From Clitopilus passeckerianus (lineage: Eukaryota; Basidiomycota; Agaricomycetes; Agaricales; Entolomataceae): DNA of 64,000 bases. Below are positions 1-10,636 of the stretch, in pieces. Both the position numbers and the translations under genes were made by a program. The stretch covers positions 1,215,573 through 1,279,572 of the forward strand of contig CALYLX010000127.1 in assembly GCA_944990035.1 (NCBI GenBank), in the 5' to 3' direction. Below the pieces are notes generated by a model. It had not been told where the DNA came from and did not search any database. It was given only the letters and a program-made list of their open reading frames with translations. The stretch's first letter is position 1; each line of letters begins with the position of its first letter.

Positions 1-344
1 GTTCAGAATTGTCAAGAAAGTCTTGTAGTCAACTAGCAGAAAGGGTTGATTGGGAGATCTACAGTTGGCACAGACGACTCACCATCCTTGGGTGAAGAAG
101 CAATGATATCGGCAACCTCTGCTTGCGTTGGGTTCTGGCCGAGAGCACGAAGAAGATCTCCCAAAACCTCGCGTTGAACCGAACCGGTTCCTCTCTTGTC
201 GAAGAGAGCAAAAGCCTCTTTGTATTCTGAAAATCGAGTTCAGCACATGGCCTTTCCCGTGTTTTCTCTGAGATCTACCTGCGTTGTCACTCTATCAATA
301 GGTTAGAGAATATATTGAACAAGCTTCAACCAAGTACGCACCAT
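1..344 (-). CDS. MLC1: Myosin essential light chain (Mlc1/Cdc4 type), 5' part
   Basis: EF-hand light chain that binds the IQ motif of myosin and acts in cytokinesis. Four minus-strand exons read in one frame: 344-342 (ATG only), 291-279 (13-nt microexon), 226-83 and 32-1, joined by GT..AG introns. The protein starts MSDNAEYKEAFALFDKRGTG and continues through LGDLLRALGQNPT and DVDYKTFLTILN, the characteristic start of fungal Mlc1/Cdc4. The divergent EF-hand loop (DKRGTG) is typical of light chains that do not bind calcium. The start was chosen because the microexon gives the only phase that joins ATG to the conserved GAA-TAC-AAA reading. The gene runs off the left edge, so the C-terminal half is missing. 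It is divergent from the PAC1-like gene. Family call is strong; exon 1 and 2 boundaries are inferred. Confidence 0.85.
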
Positions 345-463
345 GGTATGTTTCCTAGAGAAGAGGTGATGGTTCCAAGCGCAAGCGATCTTGATTGGGT
401 TGAACTTGTTTACGAACGCTGTCACATCCGAAATCCGAGTTTATCTCTTCCGAGTCGACGAAC
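345..463. promoter_or_regulatory. 119-bp divergent promoter between MLC1 and PAC1-like gene
   Basis: The two start codons (344 on minus, 464 on plus) lie 119 bp apart and point away from each other, so this interval must hold both 5' UTRs and promoter elements. It keeps all its CpG sites. No TATA box is obvious. Positions 364-480, which cover most of this interval plus the PAC1-like start codon and the first bases of its first intron, recur inverted at 9335-9451 with every CpG mutated. Confidence 0.7.
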
Positions 464-1503
464 ATGGTGAGTTCGGTTCACGCTCTTTACCTTCATTCAA
501 CCCTTATAGTCATGGTAGGATGTGGATCCTTTGGCAGATACAGGGCCTCCGCGCTATATCATTGAATCTGACGAGGAAGAAGACGAGTATAATCCTTTGC
601 GTCCCACCGCCGAGGAGGACCACGATGTCAACGTCGAAATAATTGGAGATCTTCCTAAAGGGCATGCTCTGGTTGTAGCAACGGGGGACATATCCAAGTA
701 TTGGTCCCGTAACGCTGATCTTGGCGAGCAAAGGGGAGCAATCTACGTGAATAAAGTACAGGTAAGCTTCACTCATTTCTTGTGGAGCGTTGCACGAATC
801 TATCTAGGTCGGCCTAGTCTTTAGACCCAGATGGACTCAGGCTATAATTGTAGCCTCCGAAATAATGACAAGGCTGCCTGTGTGGGCAATGTTCAAATAT
901 GCAGACACGACGCTTCAGCATCTGGAGCCTACGAGGTATCTAGACCGCGTCATCGTTTCTTCATCTGCTGATCTATCCCCCGTGTACAAGGGTTGTATTG
1001 CTCGATACATACTCAGCCGCAACCTACATATCCGGAGAGAAAGCTGCGCTAAGTGACGCGCCAATGCGTTATCTCTCCAATTCACCCGTCGACGATGCCA
1101 TTGTACGTCTTGCAAACATGAATACCCTTCACTTGATTAACGGAAACACGTCTAGAAAAAGAATGCCAAGCCCTTCTCGCCCCCAAATCTCCTGCAATCC
1201 ACATCAGCCGCATTCTTCTCGTGTCTCGAAACGACGTATAATCGGTCTCCAGGCTTTGCTGTCCTTGTTCCATCATCCCATGCAGCCCATCCTGCTCCGA
1301 AAGTCCTCAATTCGTCAAATGTGCTTGCACTGTCAGAAGACCGTGATGAATGGACAGACGAGGTGGTGAACCTGGCACAAAATTTGACATTCCAGCTAGC
1401 AGAGCAGCCTACCCCCGTAAGATGGGTCAACGCGAAGCGAGGTGAAAGGGTATCTGCACAAAGGAGGCAAGATGAAGTAGGAGAAGGTGGAATGTATATA
1501 TGA
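464..1503 (+). CDS. Proteasome assembly chaperone 1 (PAC1/PSMG1)-like protein
   Basis: PAC1 pairs with PAC2 to scaffold assembly of the 20S alpha ring. Exons inferred: 464-466 (ATG only), 519-761, 841-935, 991-1102 and 1156-1503. All junctions keep frame and use GT..AG. The product begins MDVDPLADTGPPRYIIESD, has an acidic N-terminal stretch (ESDEEEDE), then VVLLDTYSAATYISGEKA and a C-terminal part containing PPNLLQSTSAAFFSCLETT and PGFAVLVPSS. The latter resembles the PSMG1 segment in which a proline-asparagine motif precedes an alanine-rich helix and a hydrophobic strand. The similarity is moderate, so the family call is tentative; the exon structure is better supported. The end at 1503 is the first stop in the last exon; a further small 3' intron near 1420 cannot be excluded. 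It converges with the CSC1-like gene. Confidence 0.5.
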
Positions 1504-1676
1504 GTATGCAAAGTTTGAAACTGCCGAATACCAGAAATACTACGATTTGTTGAACGTGTGGAGGCTGAGGTATGCATAGTAATAAGCTGAAAATATCATA
1601 GGGGTATACAACATCAACGAGGTGTATCAACCGAGGACAGAGAGCACTGAGATATCAAGACCTAATGAAATTGATT

Positions 1677-4600
1677 TCATCGTCCAGGAAATGCGCCCGG
1701 AATAGTGGGCCTTCTCCTTTCGGGATGATGGAAATAGGTACCATAACGAGAGGTTCTCGATGGTGAGTTTGAGACGGCAGCTGTAGGCGACAATCCGTTG
1801 TCGTCAACGGCACTGGCCTCGGTAATCGAGCGTTCTAGGTTCTCCCCTTGCTCCGTCCCATAATCTTCATCGCTGTCTGGTTCGTCCAACCAATCCCCAT
1901 CGTCAGGCAGCATAATCACTCCTGAAGCAACATCGAAGCTTAGGCGATGGTGCAGGCTCCCACTGCCAGACCTCTGATGCCGGGTCGTTACATCCTCCCA
2001 TGGATTGGTGGTGTCTGGATGTTCTTCGAGGGGTGTCGCTCCTGCGTTGGGATCCGAAGGGCCAGCGCGATTGACATCTCGGGACCTCGACCTATGGCTT
2101 CTACTAAAGCGTTTACGTAGGGTCAGAACAACCGTGTCGTTGTCCTGTGCGACCTTGGTGTTTCCGTTTCGGTGATCATGATTGACTAACGTTTGGCCCT
2201 TCTTCAGAGGTAGCCAGGGTTGGGGAAGCACTCCATTCAATGCGGGATGTCCATAACGCCTCTTGCCCGTACTGAAGAAAGATGGTCAGATCGGGAGAAA
2301 GGCAAGAGAGGGTGTACTAACTTCAATACGCCGCTATACCAATTTGCCATAGGAGGTTGAGACTATTGGTATCGGATAAATTGGTATGTATGTATGAGGG
2401 AAGATGTGAGAAACTCACATAATCCGTGCGTTCGTCTTCTGGAGCAGCGTATAAGGTGTCATCATTCTGCGCATAACGGCGTTTATTCAGATTACTGGGG
2501 ACTCAAGAATTAGATTCCATAAATTTACAGCTTTAGATGTACTAACCTCTGTGACCATGTAACTGGATGGCCGGCTCTGAGGCGCAATACCTCTGCCGTA
2601 TCTTCCCCGCGTTCCACCTCAAACACGGAGGATAGACTGACAAATTTGCTGAGAGGTTTGAGTTGCTTATCAACTAAGTAACACCAAGCAACCGTCGCAA
2701 CAAGTAACGGGACGAGTAGAGAGGATAGGATGAAAGACTTCCGGAGGGAGAATATGCCAATCATGAACAAGAGGAATATTATGACGCCCCAGATGAGTCG
2801 AATGAAGGTGATCGGCCAGGCTTGTCCTTGAGACTCGTATGGCTTGTAAAAGACTGTCCAGATTTAGAGCGTTTTCCGGTGTATCGGTGTTGATGTATGG
2901 ACTCACCAAAGAGTAGTTTGTACTTATAAACGACGTATCCGACGCCAAAGTAGACTGCGCCAAATATCACGATGAGTGGTTGCACAACGCTGTAGAGTAG
3001 GGTTATGACGAAGATAAGGATGGCTTGTGGGTATACGACGCCGTAGTTGATCATTGGTGGAGCATTCAGTTCCGCGAAATCTGAAGGTTCTTAGCCCAGC
3101 GCATATCAGAACGAGTAGGGAACGTACCTCTGGGGGTTCGGGTGAGGAACATCCTATAGAAGAGCCTTGGTATAATCACACCAAGGTTGAGCAGTTGTAA
3201 TGGCATGATGCCAAGACCTGACAGGAATGTTAGAGGAGAACCAGTACTCACAAGCTGATAAATACCTTGCAGAATGACGTAGGATAAGAAGAAATGTCTA
3301 GTAAACAACGGCAATTCCGTTCAGGCCCGTGGATTCACTCTCAAAATGTTTGATAGACCCACCTCGCTCGACCAGTTTGTAAAGCAATTGCAAGCTTTTC
3401 TGGAACCTTCGCCGGCGAGTTGGCAAGGTCACGAACCAGTTGCCAATATGTAGTGGCCAAAAGGAAGATGAATACGACGTTGATGAGGAGGAATAGGAAG
3501 TATCTGTAAAGTGAAGTTCGAATGAGAAATATAGCGCCGGAGTTAACAGAGAACTGACTTCTTGAGTAGGGAATACTCTACCCAGCTTCGTGCGCGATAA
3601 CCCTGAACATAGGTAAGAGCTTGATGCATAGTTAGCGGGGGGTGTAGACTGTTTGCGGAATATAATCTCACCCTCAAGGACAAACGGCAGCAAGGCATTC
3701 AGAGTTATCATGGCAACGCTAGGTAGTGAGTTCTGCACAATGGCGCGGATATTCTCATTCTGATCTATCAACTCCCCCAGCCATGGCATCGCTTTCTTGA
3801 TTTCCTTGTAGCTGAGCAGACTGGCCAAGGCCGTGATGGGAGGGATCCAGAGGGTGAAAAGAAGTGCCATTACGCCAAGGACGAAGATTTCGCGAGTGCG
3901 GACATTCATGGAGGAAGGTGACATGTTCGCCCAGACTATGTCTCGAGGCTCTGGGGCAGGATATGTTGTAACTTGTGAAGGGTTTGGTGCATGGGCCACT
4001 TGGACGGCGATTTGCTGCGAAGAACTGTCAAAATCCTTCTATCACGATATTACCAACGAACGTACAGCACTTGACATCTTTTCAAAGGTCACAAATGCAG
4101 CCTGCGTTGCTTTGAACCGCCCAGTCTTCCTGCGTTTTTTCACCAAGTCATCCGCCTTCTTGAATTGCTGCTCTAGATACTCGAGAGCATCGACTTTCGG
4201 TTTATACCATGCTGTTCGTAGCGTTGGCCGTTTCTTATGGGGTATAACCAGTTTGCCCTGCCGCGGTTGCCCCTCCTCAATATCTAAATCCACCAGAGGA
4301 ACCGCAGCGTTCTCCGGGTCATAAGCTTCGACTGTGCTCGGGTTGCCGACGTAGTCAACCCATGCCTTCTCCAAGGCCAAGAGAGCTTCGGTGCGACGGT
4401 CTAGAATGGCCTTTAAGCTTGAAACCTCTCGACAAACGGTGACGCTTTCGACAGCAAGACCCATGTTCTCGAAATATTCGGCGAGGGGCCGTTCGCCTTG
4501 AAGATGATTGGGAAGATTGGTAACGAGAACGGTGCGTGCCGGTATGGAGTGAACGAGTTCGAGAGAGAATAGTTGCCGAGAGCGGATAAAGCGTTTATAG

Positions 4601-5419
4601 TTGTGATAAATGAAGTAGAGTGAGAGGACGGTGAAAAGGTAAGTGAACGTGAGATGGACAGAGAGGTATGAATTCGCATCGCTGATGAGGTCGAGCCAAT
4701 CTTGCCCAGGAATAGTGTGGTTGCCCTTCGGTGGATCAATCATCCTCCGGAGCGACGGCCAGTCATCGTCATCATTGCCTGGCCAATCATCGTCTGCACC
4801 AAGGTCTTTGTTATGCTGAAAGTGCAGCAGTTAGTTGCAATCTGACAGTTTTTTTGTTAAACATTCCTAACCTTCCAGTTGAGAGGCATCAATATTGTGA
4901 CCGCGAACAGAGAGCATACAGAAAACAGGTAGAATGACATCTTGAAGAAGTTCAGTAGCTAAAGGGGACGTCAACCAATAAAATAGTCAATCGACGCATG
5001 GGAATCTTACCACAGCTGCATCTAATCCGACAATTTGGAGGACCGTGAATTCCGAAGTTCTAATTGTAGGCAGTATCCAACCGAAGAAGGCTTGGTGTGC
5101 GTGTGCTTCATGAGGAGAGAACCCTGGAGCATAGTGAGCCTATGATCAAGCAAGTGTACAGATGTATCCACCTTTCAATTTCGTTCTTGGTGCAAACAAC
5201 AGTGGCCATCGTGTCCGGCAGTACGAGAACAGAAAGAACGATATTATTCCTATGCCTGCGGAGATCGTAAGTTGTGTCGTAAACCAGGGTCCTTCAAACT
5301 TGCCTATAAAAAAGAGGTTAGCACCAAGCCAAGTCAGATAGATAAACCTTACGTGTAGGAGGAGACCCTGGCGGTAGAGAACGGTCGTCATCCAGCAGAG
5401 CCTCAAGGAAGGATTCCAT
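1677..5419 (-). CDS. CSC1/OSCA/TMEM63-family (DUF221) membrane channel
   Basis: Predicted hyperosmolality- or stretch-gated cation channel, or a phosphate-metabolism-protein-7-like transporter, in a cell membrane. The minus-strand gene has many introns. Exon 1 starts at 5419 (MESFLEALLDDD) and is followed by an N-terminal membrane segment around 5300-5200 (GIGIISFFLFSYC). The cytosolic RRM-like PHM7 domain lies at about 4740-4040 (RTVLVTNLPNHL; AAFVTFEKM). The DUF221 seven-helix core spans about 4000-2530, opening with ANMSPSSMNVRTREIF and including ELIDQNENIRAIVQNSLP. The tail contains the conserved KRRYGHPAL motif near 2260 and ends in a long polar, serine-rich region with stop at 1677. All expected modules are present in order, so the gene looks complete. 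Individual intron boundaries were not all resolved. It is divergent from the release factor gene, with 135 bp between starts. Confidence 0.88.
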
Positions 5420-5554
5420 GATGGCGACTGTGAACGTTGGTTGGTCTGAGCAGGCCTGTCAATGCCAGGATGAGGCACATTGTTTGTCTAGGTCGTCTGG
5501 CCCAAACAGAATGGCGAAAAGTCGCGACTACTTTCCCCGAATGGTCATGCATTC

Positions 5555-7073
5555 ATGTTTTCAATTTCGCGTTGCATCACTCGTCGTTCCTTCAGTCTAC
5601 GCAAATTAGGTTCTAACCAGCCTGTACGGTACAAACATGCGGAAACTTCGTCAAGAAACAGTAGGATACTGCGAGTCCTAGAACAAAAAGTCGCAGAGAG
5701 GAAGCAACTACAGTCGACTGTGAATAGCATGGCATTTCTCTCACTTGAATCCTCCTAACTAACAGGTGATATGCTAGCTCTCTGAAAATATGTCCTCTCA
5801 GCAGGATATAGCTTCTCTTCGTCATCTCAAGGAAACAGAGCCACTACAATCAGCCTGGGACGATTGGGTGCAGAAACAGCAGGTCTGGAACCATTGAACA
5901 TTCATGCTACCTCTACGCTCACCATAATTGTTGTTAGTAGCTTCTTGAAGACACGAAAGCCCTTTTGTCAGACCCTGACGAGGCTATGCGCACACTTGCC
6001 GTTGAAGAACACGACTCACTGGACAAGTCCCTCACGGAACTTGTCGAGACCACTATACCCTCACTACTCGTTCCGCCATCAACGACTGGGCATTTCTCAG
6101 CCATTCTGGAGCTGAAATCCGGCGTCGGCGGCTCTGAATCAAGCTTGTTTCTGGCAGACCTCCTTCGAATGTATCTGCGTTTCGCGAATACACGGAATTG
6201 GAAGACCACAGTCGTCTCCCAGAATGAACTCGAGACTGGCGGATTCAAAGATGCAATTGTCGAGGTCAGAGGGACGGGAGCTTATGATCTGCTTCGTTGG
6301 GAAAGTGGGGTGCATCGCGTACAGCGCGTACCCGCAACGGAAGCTAGTGGGCGAGTACACACCAGTACGGTGGCTACTATAGTGAGCTCATTATACATGG
6401 AACTCCAGTTATAGAACTAATTGTTTCCTACCTTTAGGTGCTCCCTCTCATGGAGGAATCTGATGCAGAGACTGAGCAACTGTTTACAATGGATGAAGTC
6501 AAGGTCGAAGTCATGAGAGCACGGGGAGCAGGCGGCCAGGTGAGCACCAGTCTATTCTCTGTGTTCTTGGGGCTGAGGATTTGTAAAGCACGTCAATAAA
6601 ACTGAATCCGCGGTTAGGCTTACACACGTACCAACCGGTATCACTGTCTCGATGCAAGATGAACGAAGTCAGCATCAGGTAAGTATCAGAGCACCGTGCA
6701 TTTCTACAGTTACTCATCCTGAAGCAGAATAGACGCAAGGCATTTGTAGTTTTGAGTAGCCGGCTGATGGACATTAAGTTAACTCGTGAAATGGAGGAAC
6801 GGCGGGCGACACGCCAGAACCTAGTGCGTACAGCAGACCGCAGTGAGAAAATTAGGACATATAACTATGCTCAGGTGCGTCTATACAATAATAATCTAAT
6901 TTGTCTGGCTGACAACTGTGAAATGGCAACAGGAAAGAGTGACTGATCACCGCATAGGACTGACTTTAAAGAATCTTACTGCTGTGATGGAAGGGGATGG
7001 TCTTACTGATTTTTTGCATGCCTTGCAAAAAAATCATGATGAAACCATTCTTGAAAATATGCTCCTGAGTTAG
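5555..7073 (+). CDS. MRF1: Mitochondrial peptide chain release factor 1 (mtRF1/Mrf1)
   Basis: Class I release factor that reads UAA/UAG on mitochondrial ribosomes and triggers peptidyl-tRNA hydrolysis. The start [19 protein letters not shown] is rich in Arg and Ser and lacks acids, as expected of a mitochondrial presequence. Successive exons, joined by short GT..AG introns in phase 0, give [29 protein letters not shown], then the PCRF domain ([39 protein letters not shown]). The catalytic GGQ motif (RARGAGGQ) is split by an intron and followed by [18 protein letters not shown]. The C-terminus carries [12 protein letters not shown] and ends NMLLS at 7073. All domains are present in the normal order and length, so the gene appears functional. 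It is the last conserved gene before the transposon-rich part. Confidence 0.93.
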
Positions 7074-8182
7074 CCTTGTTCTAACTCTTATCTATGTCCT
7101 ATTTTGGACTGCTTGCATATTATGGCTCACCTAATAATGATTTGTGTATATACATTAGAATGCAATGAATTCTGAATTCTGAATTGGAATTTCTTGGCAT
7201 CAAACATAGGTATACTATGTGTCTATTTAACCTTCAATAGCATGTTGCCACACTTAGAAAAAGCCTGCCAACAATGCAACCTTTTGTATTGCTCTGCCTT
7301 GAAGTTCCTAAGCAGATCATCAATCTTGCTGACTTAAAGAAGCTGCTGAAAACCTCACAAGAGCTGGTGTCATACCCAGCTGTTCACAGCCAAACACAAG
7401 TTGTTTATTCCAAATGGGGTAAGGTGATTTCCAGCTAATTGCTGATTGCTTACCATTGGTAGTCAGCAAAGTATTCACTGGAAATCAACTGAATTTGATT
7501 TTGCCCTGGGTACTAGTTACTATCTTTTATACACGATGTTTTTTTTTGGATTAGGAAGGATGTAGAATGATAGAATGTAAAAGAATTTTGGGAATTGGTC
7601 AAGTATTTCTTGAGTTAGAAGCACTTTAGTGAAAAATATTCGAATTTATTAATATTTTTTCTGAATTTTTTTCTGGATCAGACACATCATTCTGCATAAC
7701 TTGGGTAAAAATTTCAACCGAATTTAGTGCCCTTCCCTCCCTAAATTTCCTTTTTGGGTAACTCACCAACCAATTGCGGGAAAATTTTCGGACCTTTGTT
7801 TTTTGATCTCCCAGCCATTTTTAAGGCCAAAGACAACATCATGTATAAATTCTGGCACTGCGCACCTCTTGATTCAATGCTGACTGTCAATAAGGTTGTC
7901 TTCACCCCGGACTTCCCTCTTTCTCCACTGGCCCCTCGACTTTCGATCTTCCGAAGATTCACTTCACCTCTAACTTTTGACTCTACCCTCTCTGCTTCCA
8001 ACTTCAACTGACAATTATGACCTACAACTCATTTATCCCTTTGACTATCGACCCTCGACAAGACCGTTCCCACCCCAGATTTCCCTCTAACTTATTGGCC
8101 TCTCGACAATATGATACGACTCAACGCACAATGGACCTTCGCTTGTTATTCGCTTCCTCATTGACTCTTGACTCACCGACAC
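7074..8182. other. Gene-free AT-rich spacer with an imperfect duplicated segment
   Basis: No conserved coding sequence was recognised. The left part (to about 7740) is AT-rich. From about 7890 the plus strand is pyrimidine-biased and holds two imperfect copies of a motif of roughly 38 bp, near 7906 and 8072, both reading TTCCCTCT.. TGGCC.CTCGAC. Reading frames of 80-100 codons here occur on both strands and show no protein family signal. The right end carries GACAC at 8178-8182, one side of the target duplication of the LTR that follows. Confidence 0.5.
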
Positions 8183-8250
8183 TGTTACAGTTATCTTGGA
8201 CACGCACCCGGACTCTTTTTCCTTTTACTTATCGCGAGTATTACTATGAG

Positions 8251-8459
8251 CATCAGGAAAATATATGCCAACTTGACTATACTTGGCTAAAACATAAATT
8301 GCCACACTACTTGATAACTTTTACAAGTATGTATAAGTAAGCTATAAGTGCTATAAATGGCTATAAGTTAGGCTGAAAGTTATGTCTTATTGATGCTCCA
8401 CTTAATGTTTCATTAAGTTCTCACAAGTTGATGTCAAGTTGGCCTATATTTTCCTGATG
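8251..8459 (+). mobile_element. MITE, CATCAG family 1, copy 1 (209 bp)
   Basis: Begins CATCAGGAAAATATA and ends with the near-inverted TATATTTTCCTGATG. Two other copies of exactly 209 bp occur at 15800-16008 and 16121-16329. It interrupts the family A LTR, as shown by comparison with the uninterrupted LTR at 15064-15526. It is non-coding, so it must be mobilised in trans. No clear target duplication is visible in this copy. Confidence 0.85.
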
Positions 8460-8755
8460 CCGCCTCATCCCCCACCCCACTTACGTTTACTTGATTACTT
8501 AGTACTGCTGCGCATTACTCATCCCTTTAGTTACGATTACTCAGTATTCTCAGGATTGTGAGATACTTGTACTATATTTACTTATCATGACTCGTTGTGA
8601 CTCTTACTCTGACTCACTCTGAGTCATACTTACTGTTGCTTACTTACTAGCATTGCTGCGCGATGCTTAACCCTTAGCCCTACCTACCATGTATAAATAC
8701 CTTCACGCTATCGGTCTTGCTTCCTTAGCTTGACCTAAAAGCCTATACATCACTA

Positions 8756-9113
8756 CATCAGGAAAACTGGAAACTACTTATCTGTACTTATCTGTACTTT
8801 TTGTACTTTTTTGAGCAATAAGTAGAAAAAGTAAAAAAAAAACTAAGTCTCCTACTTTTTTTTCTACTTTTTTCAGAAACCCAAAAAGTGAATATGGATT
8901 TCGCAGATAAGTAGGTAAAAAAAGTAGAAAAAGTATGCAGAATACAACATTTTAGAGGCCATAAGTGATAAAAAAGTGTGAAAAGTTAAGAAAAAAGTAG
9001 GAGACATTACTTATTATACTTGTGACAAGTAGGCTAAATGCTCACTTTTTCCACTCAAAAAAGTGGGGAAAAGTAGAAAAAGTATAAATAAGTAGTTTCC
9101 AGTTTTGCTGATG
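8756..9113 (+). mobile_element. MITE, CATCAG family 2 (358 bp), TA target duplication
   Basis: Ends are CATCAGGAAAACTGGAAACT and the inverted AGTTTCCAGTTTTGCTGATG. It is flanked by TA on both sides (8754-8755 and 9114-9115). The uninterrupted LTR at 15064-15526 has a single TA at the same place, so this is a directly demonstrated 2-bp target duplication. The interior is made of A-rich and T-rich runs that can pair with each other and has no coding potential. Confidence 0.85.
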
Positions 9114-9334
9114 TATTTGCTTTAACTTCAACTTGCTCGATTACTCTCGCACGTCTCTACAAAGGCTGGCAGAGGACTAAGCAGCTGAATCTTTGATACT
9201 TAGTTAAGCACGTAGTGATACTAGCTTAACAGACGCTCGCCGACATCGACACTCAGGCAGGCATTGATTACTTCGCAAATATTTTCAAGTAAGCACCAAC
9301 GGTTATTAATTCATTCTCCAAGTACTGCACAAGT

Positions 9335-9451
9335 TGAACTGAACTCACCATGTTTGTCAACTCAGAAGAGATAAACTCAGATTTCAGATGTGACAGTGTT
9401 CATAAACAAGTTCAACCCAATCAAGATTGCTTGTGCTTGGAACCATCACCT
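9335..9451 (-). repeat. Displaced copy of the MLC1/PAC1 promoter with every CpG mutated
   Basis: This 117-bp segment is the inverted copy of positions 364-480. The two align without gaps. They differ at exactly ten positions, and each is a CpG in the original that has become TpG or CpA here (five of each). The remaining 107 positions are identical. The original covers the divergent promoter, the PAC1-like start codon and the start of its first intron. The alignment ends abruptly on both sides. The small reading frame starting at 9350 is a by-product of this copy and not a gene. Confidence 0.9.
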
Positions 9452-9488
9452 ATTTCTGATCCAGAAGTTGGCCAGGCTGGGAAACTGG

Positions 9489-10092
9489 TGTTAAAGTCCG
9501 CGACGGGTCCGCGATGCGGAATGATACGGATGATGTGCGGATAACGCAGACGGGTCGCGTGGGGATGGCAGAAGTCAAACGGTAGAGTTCGACGTAGCGG
9601 AAGGCCTTGGCCTCAGCGTATGTGCTGTGCCCTTCTGAATTCCTCAGTGGCCAACTTCGGATTCAAGATATGCGGAGTAGAGCAGAAGGTAGTGGAGAGA
9701 CTCGGACGAGAAGCAGATAGAACTTAAGTTGATTTCGGAATGCTCTACTACAATGTTGTTACAGAGTTTATATACAAGTAATGAGAAATGAAGAGAACAA
9801 TAGTAACAAGGAATACAATAGTGAAACGTGGAATGTTAACTAATAGAATGGTGGAGGTAGAATGTACCGGACAGGAGTAGGGAATGGTGGAGTGACATCG
9901 GAATGGTGGAACGACAGCGGAATAGTGGAGGTGGAATGAAATGGAGACGAGTGAGAAATGATATCGGTAAAGGAAGGGGTGATGATGTCCGAATGGAGGT
10001 GAAGGCACTTAGAAGAATCTTGAGAAGTTCCTTCCGCGTTCTCCATCGCGGAAGGAATGCGGAATCGTCGGATGATGGTGCGGATTGTAACA
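9489..10092 (-). mobile_element. Solo LTR, family B (604 bp), CpG-rich
   Basis: Bounded by TGTTA at 9489 and TAACA ending at 10092. On the minus strand a TATA-like GTATATAAAC (near 9770 in window coordinates) sits in the expected position, so the LTR reads leftward. Unlike its surroundings it has many CpG sites, for example repeated CCGC/GCGG, which suggests a later insertion that has escaped CpG decay. There is no matching 5-bp duplication: the left flank is the promoter copy region and the right flank is a fragment of LTR family A, so one side was probably rearranged after insertion. Confidence 0.6.
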
Positions 10093-10163
10093 CAAAGGCT
10101 GGTAGAAGACTAAGCAGCTGAACTCTTGATACTTGGTTAGCACGTAGCGATACTAGCTTAACA
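10090..10163 (+). mobile_element. LTR family A, 3' end fragment
   Basis: Matches the last 74 bp of family A (ACAAAGGCTGG through CTAGCTTAACA), as in 9160-9231 and the complement of 15064-15138. It is fused on the left to LTR family B and on the right enters a Tc1-like transposase reading frame directly, which marks it as an insertion or recombination scar. Confidence 0.8.
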
Positions 10164-10636
10164 ACGGAGGAGGAAACATCATGGTATGGGGGTGTATGGG
10201 GTGGAATGGAGTGGGGCAACTTGCAGAGGTTGAGGGCATTATGGACCGCTTCCAATATCAGGACATTTTAGACTAGCAGCTGCTGGTCAGCATGGAGAAT
10301 TTGGACATTCCCGAGGACGAAAGAATTTTCCAGCAGGACAACGACCCCAAGCACACCTCTAATGTGGTCCGGGTGTGGGTGGAAGACAATGATATTGACC
10401 TTCTAGACTGGCCAGCACAGTCTCCTGACCTCAACCCTATAGAACACCTCTGGGACCATATCAAAAGGAAGCTTAATGAATATCCGACTCACGCTAAGGG
10501 GGTTTTTGAAGTTTGGGAGAGAGTTGCAGAGGTATGGGAGAATATACCACCAGAGGTGTGTCAGAACTTAATAGAAAGTATGCCCAGAAGGATAGAAGCA
10601 GTCCTTAAGGCAAAGGGAGGCAATACCAAGTACTAA
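10164..10636 (+). pseudogene. Tc1/mariner-type transposase, C-terminal fragment
   Basis: DDE transposase that would cut and join transposon ends at TA sites. Reading from 10170 gives MVWGCMGWNGVGQL, then after an in-frame TAG near 10270 the catalytic core FQQDNDPKHTS and WPAQSPDLNPIEHLWDHIKR, which are the second Asp and the Pro-Asp-Leu-Asn-Pro-Ile-Glu box of Tc1 transposases. It ends KAKGGNTKY at 10636. The N-terminal DNA-binding half and the first catalytic Asp region are missing, cut off by the LTR fragment on the left. Dead copy. Confidence 0.9.

Larger units (their letters stand above)
8183..9231 (+). mobile_element. Solo LTR, family A, with two nested MITEs
   Basis: The element starts TGTTACAG and ends CTTAACA, inverted termini typical of an LTR. 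Flanks are GACAC (8178-8182) and GACGC (9232-9236), a 5-bp target duplication with one CpG-type difference. A TATA-like TATAAATA lies near 8692. After removing the two MITEs at 8251-8459 and 8756-9113 the LTR is about 480 bp and aligns along its length with the copy at 15064-15526 on the other strand. No gag-pol follows, so it is a solo LTR left by recombination. The superfamily (Gypsy or Copia) cannot be told from the LTR alone. Confidence 0.85.

Noticed and set aside
7754..8011. Overlapping open frames of 85-88 codons on both strands
   Set aside because: No family signal, biased composition, and position in decayed DNA next to an LTR.
9350..9544. Small ORF of 64 codons starting MFVNSEEINSDF
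   Set aside because: The first 34 codons lie in the copied promoter segment, whose original counterpart is non-coding intergenic and intronic DNA; the rest runs into LTR family B.
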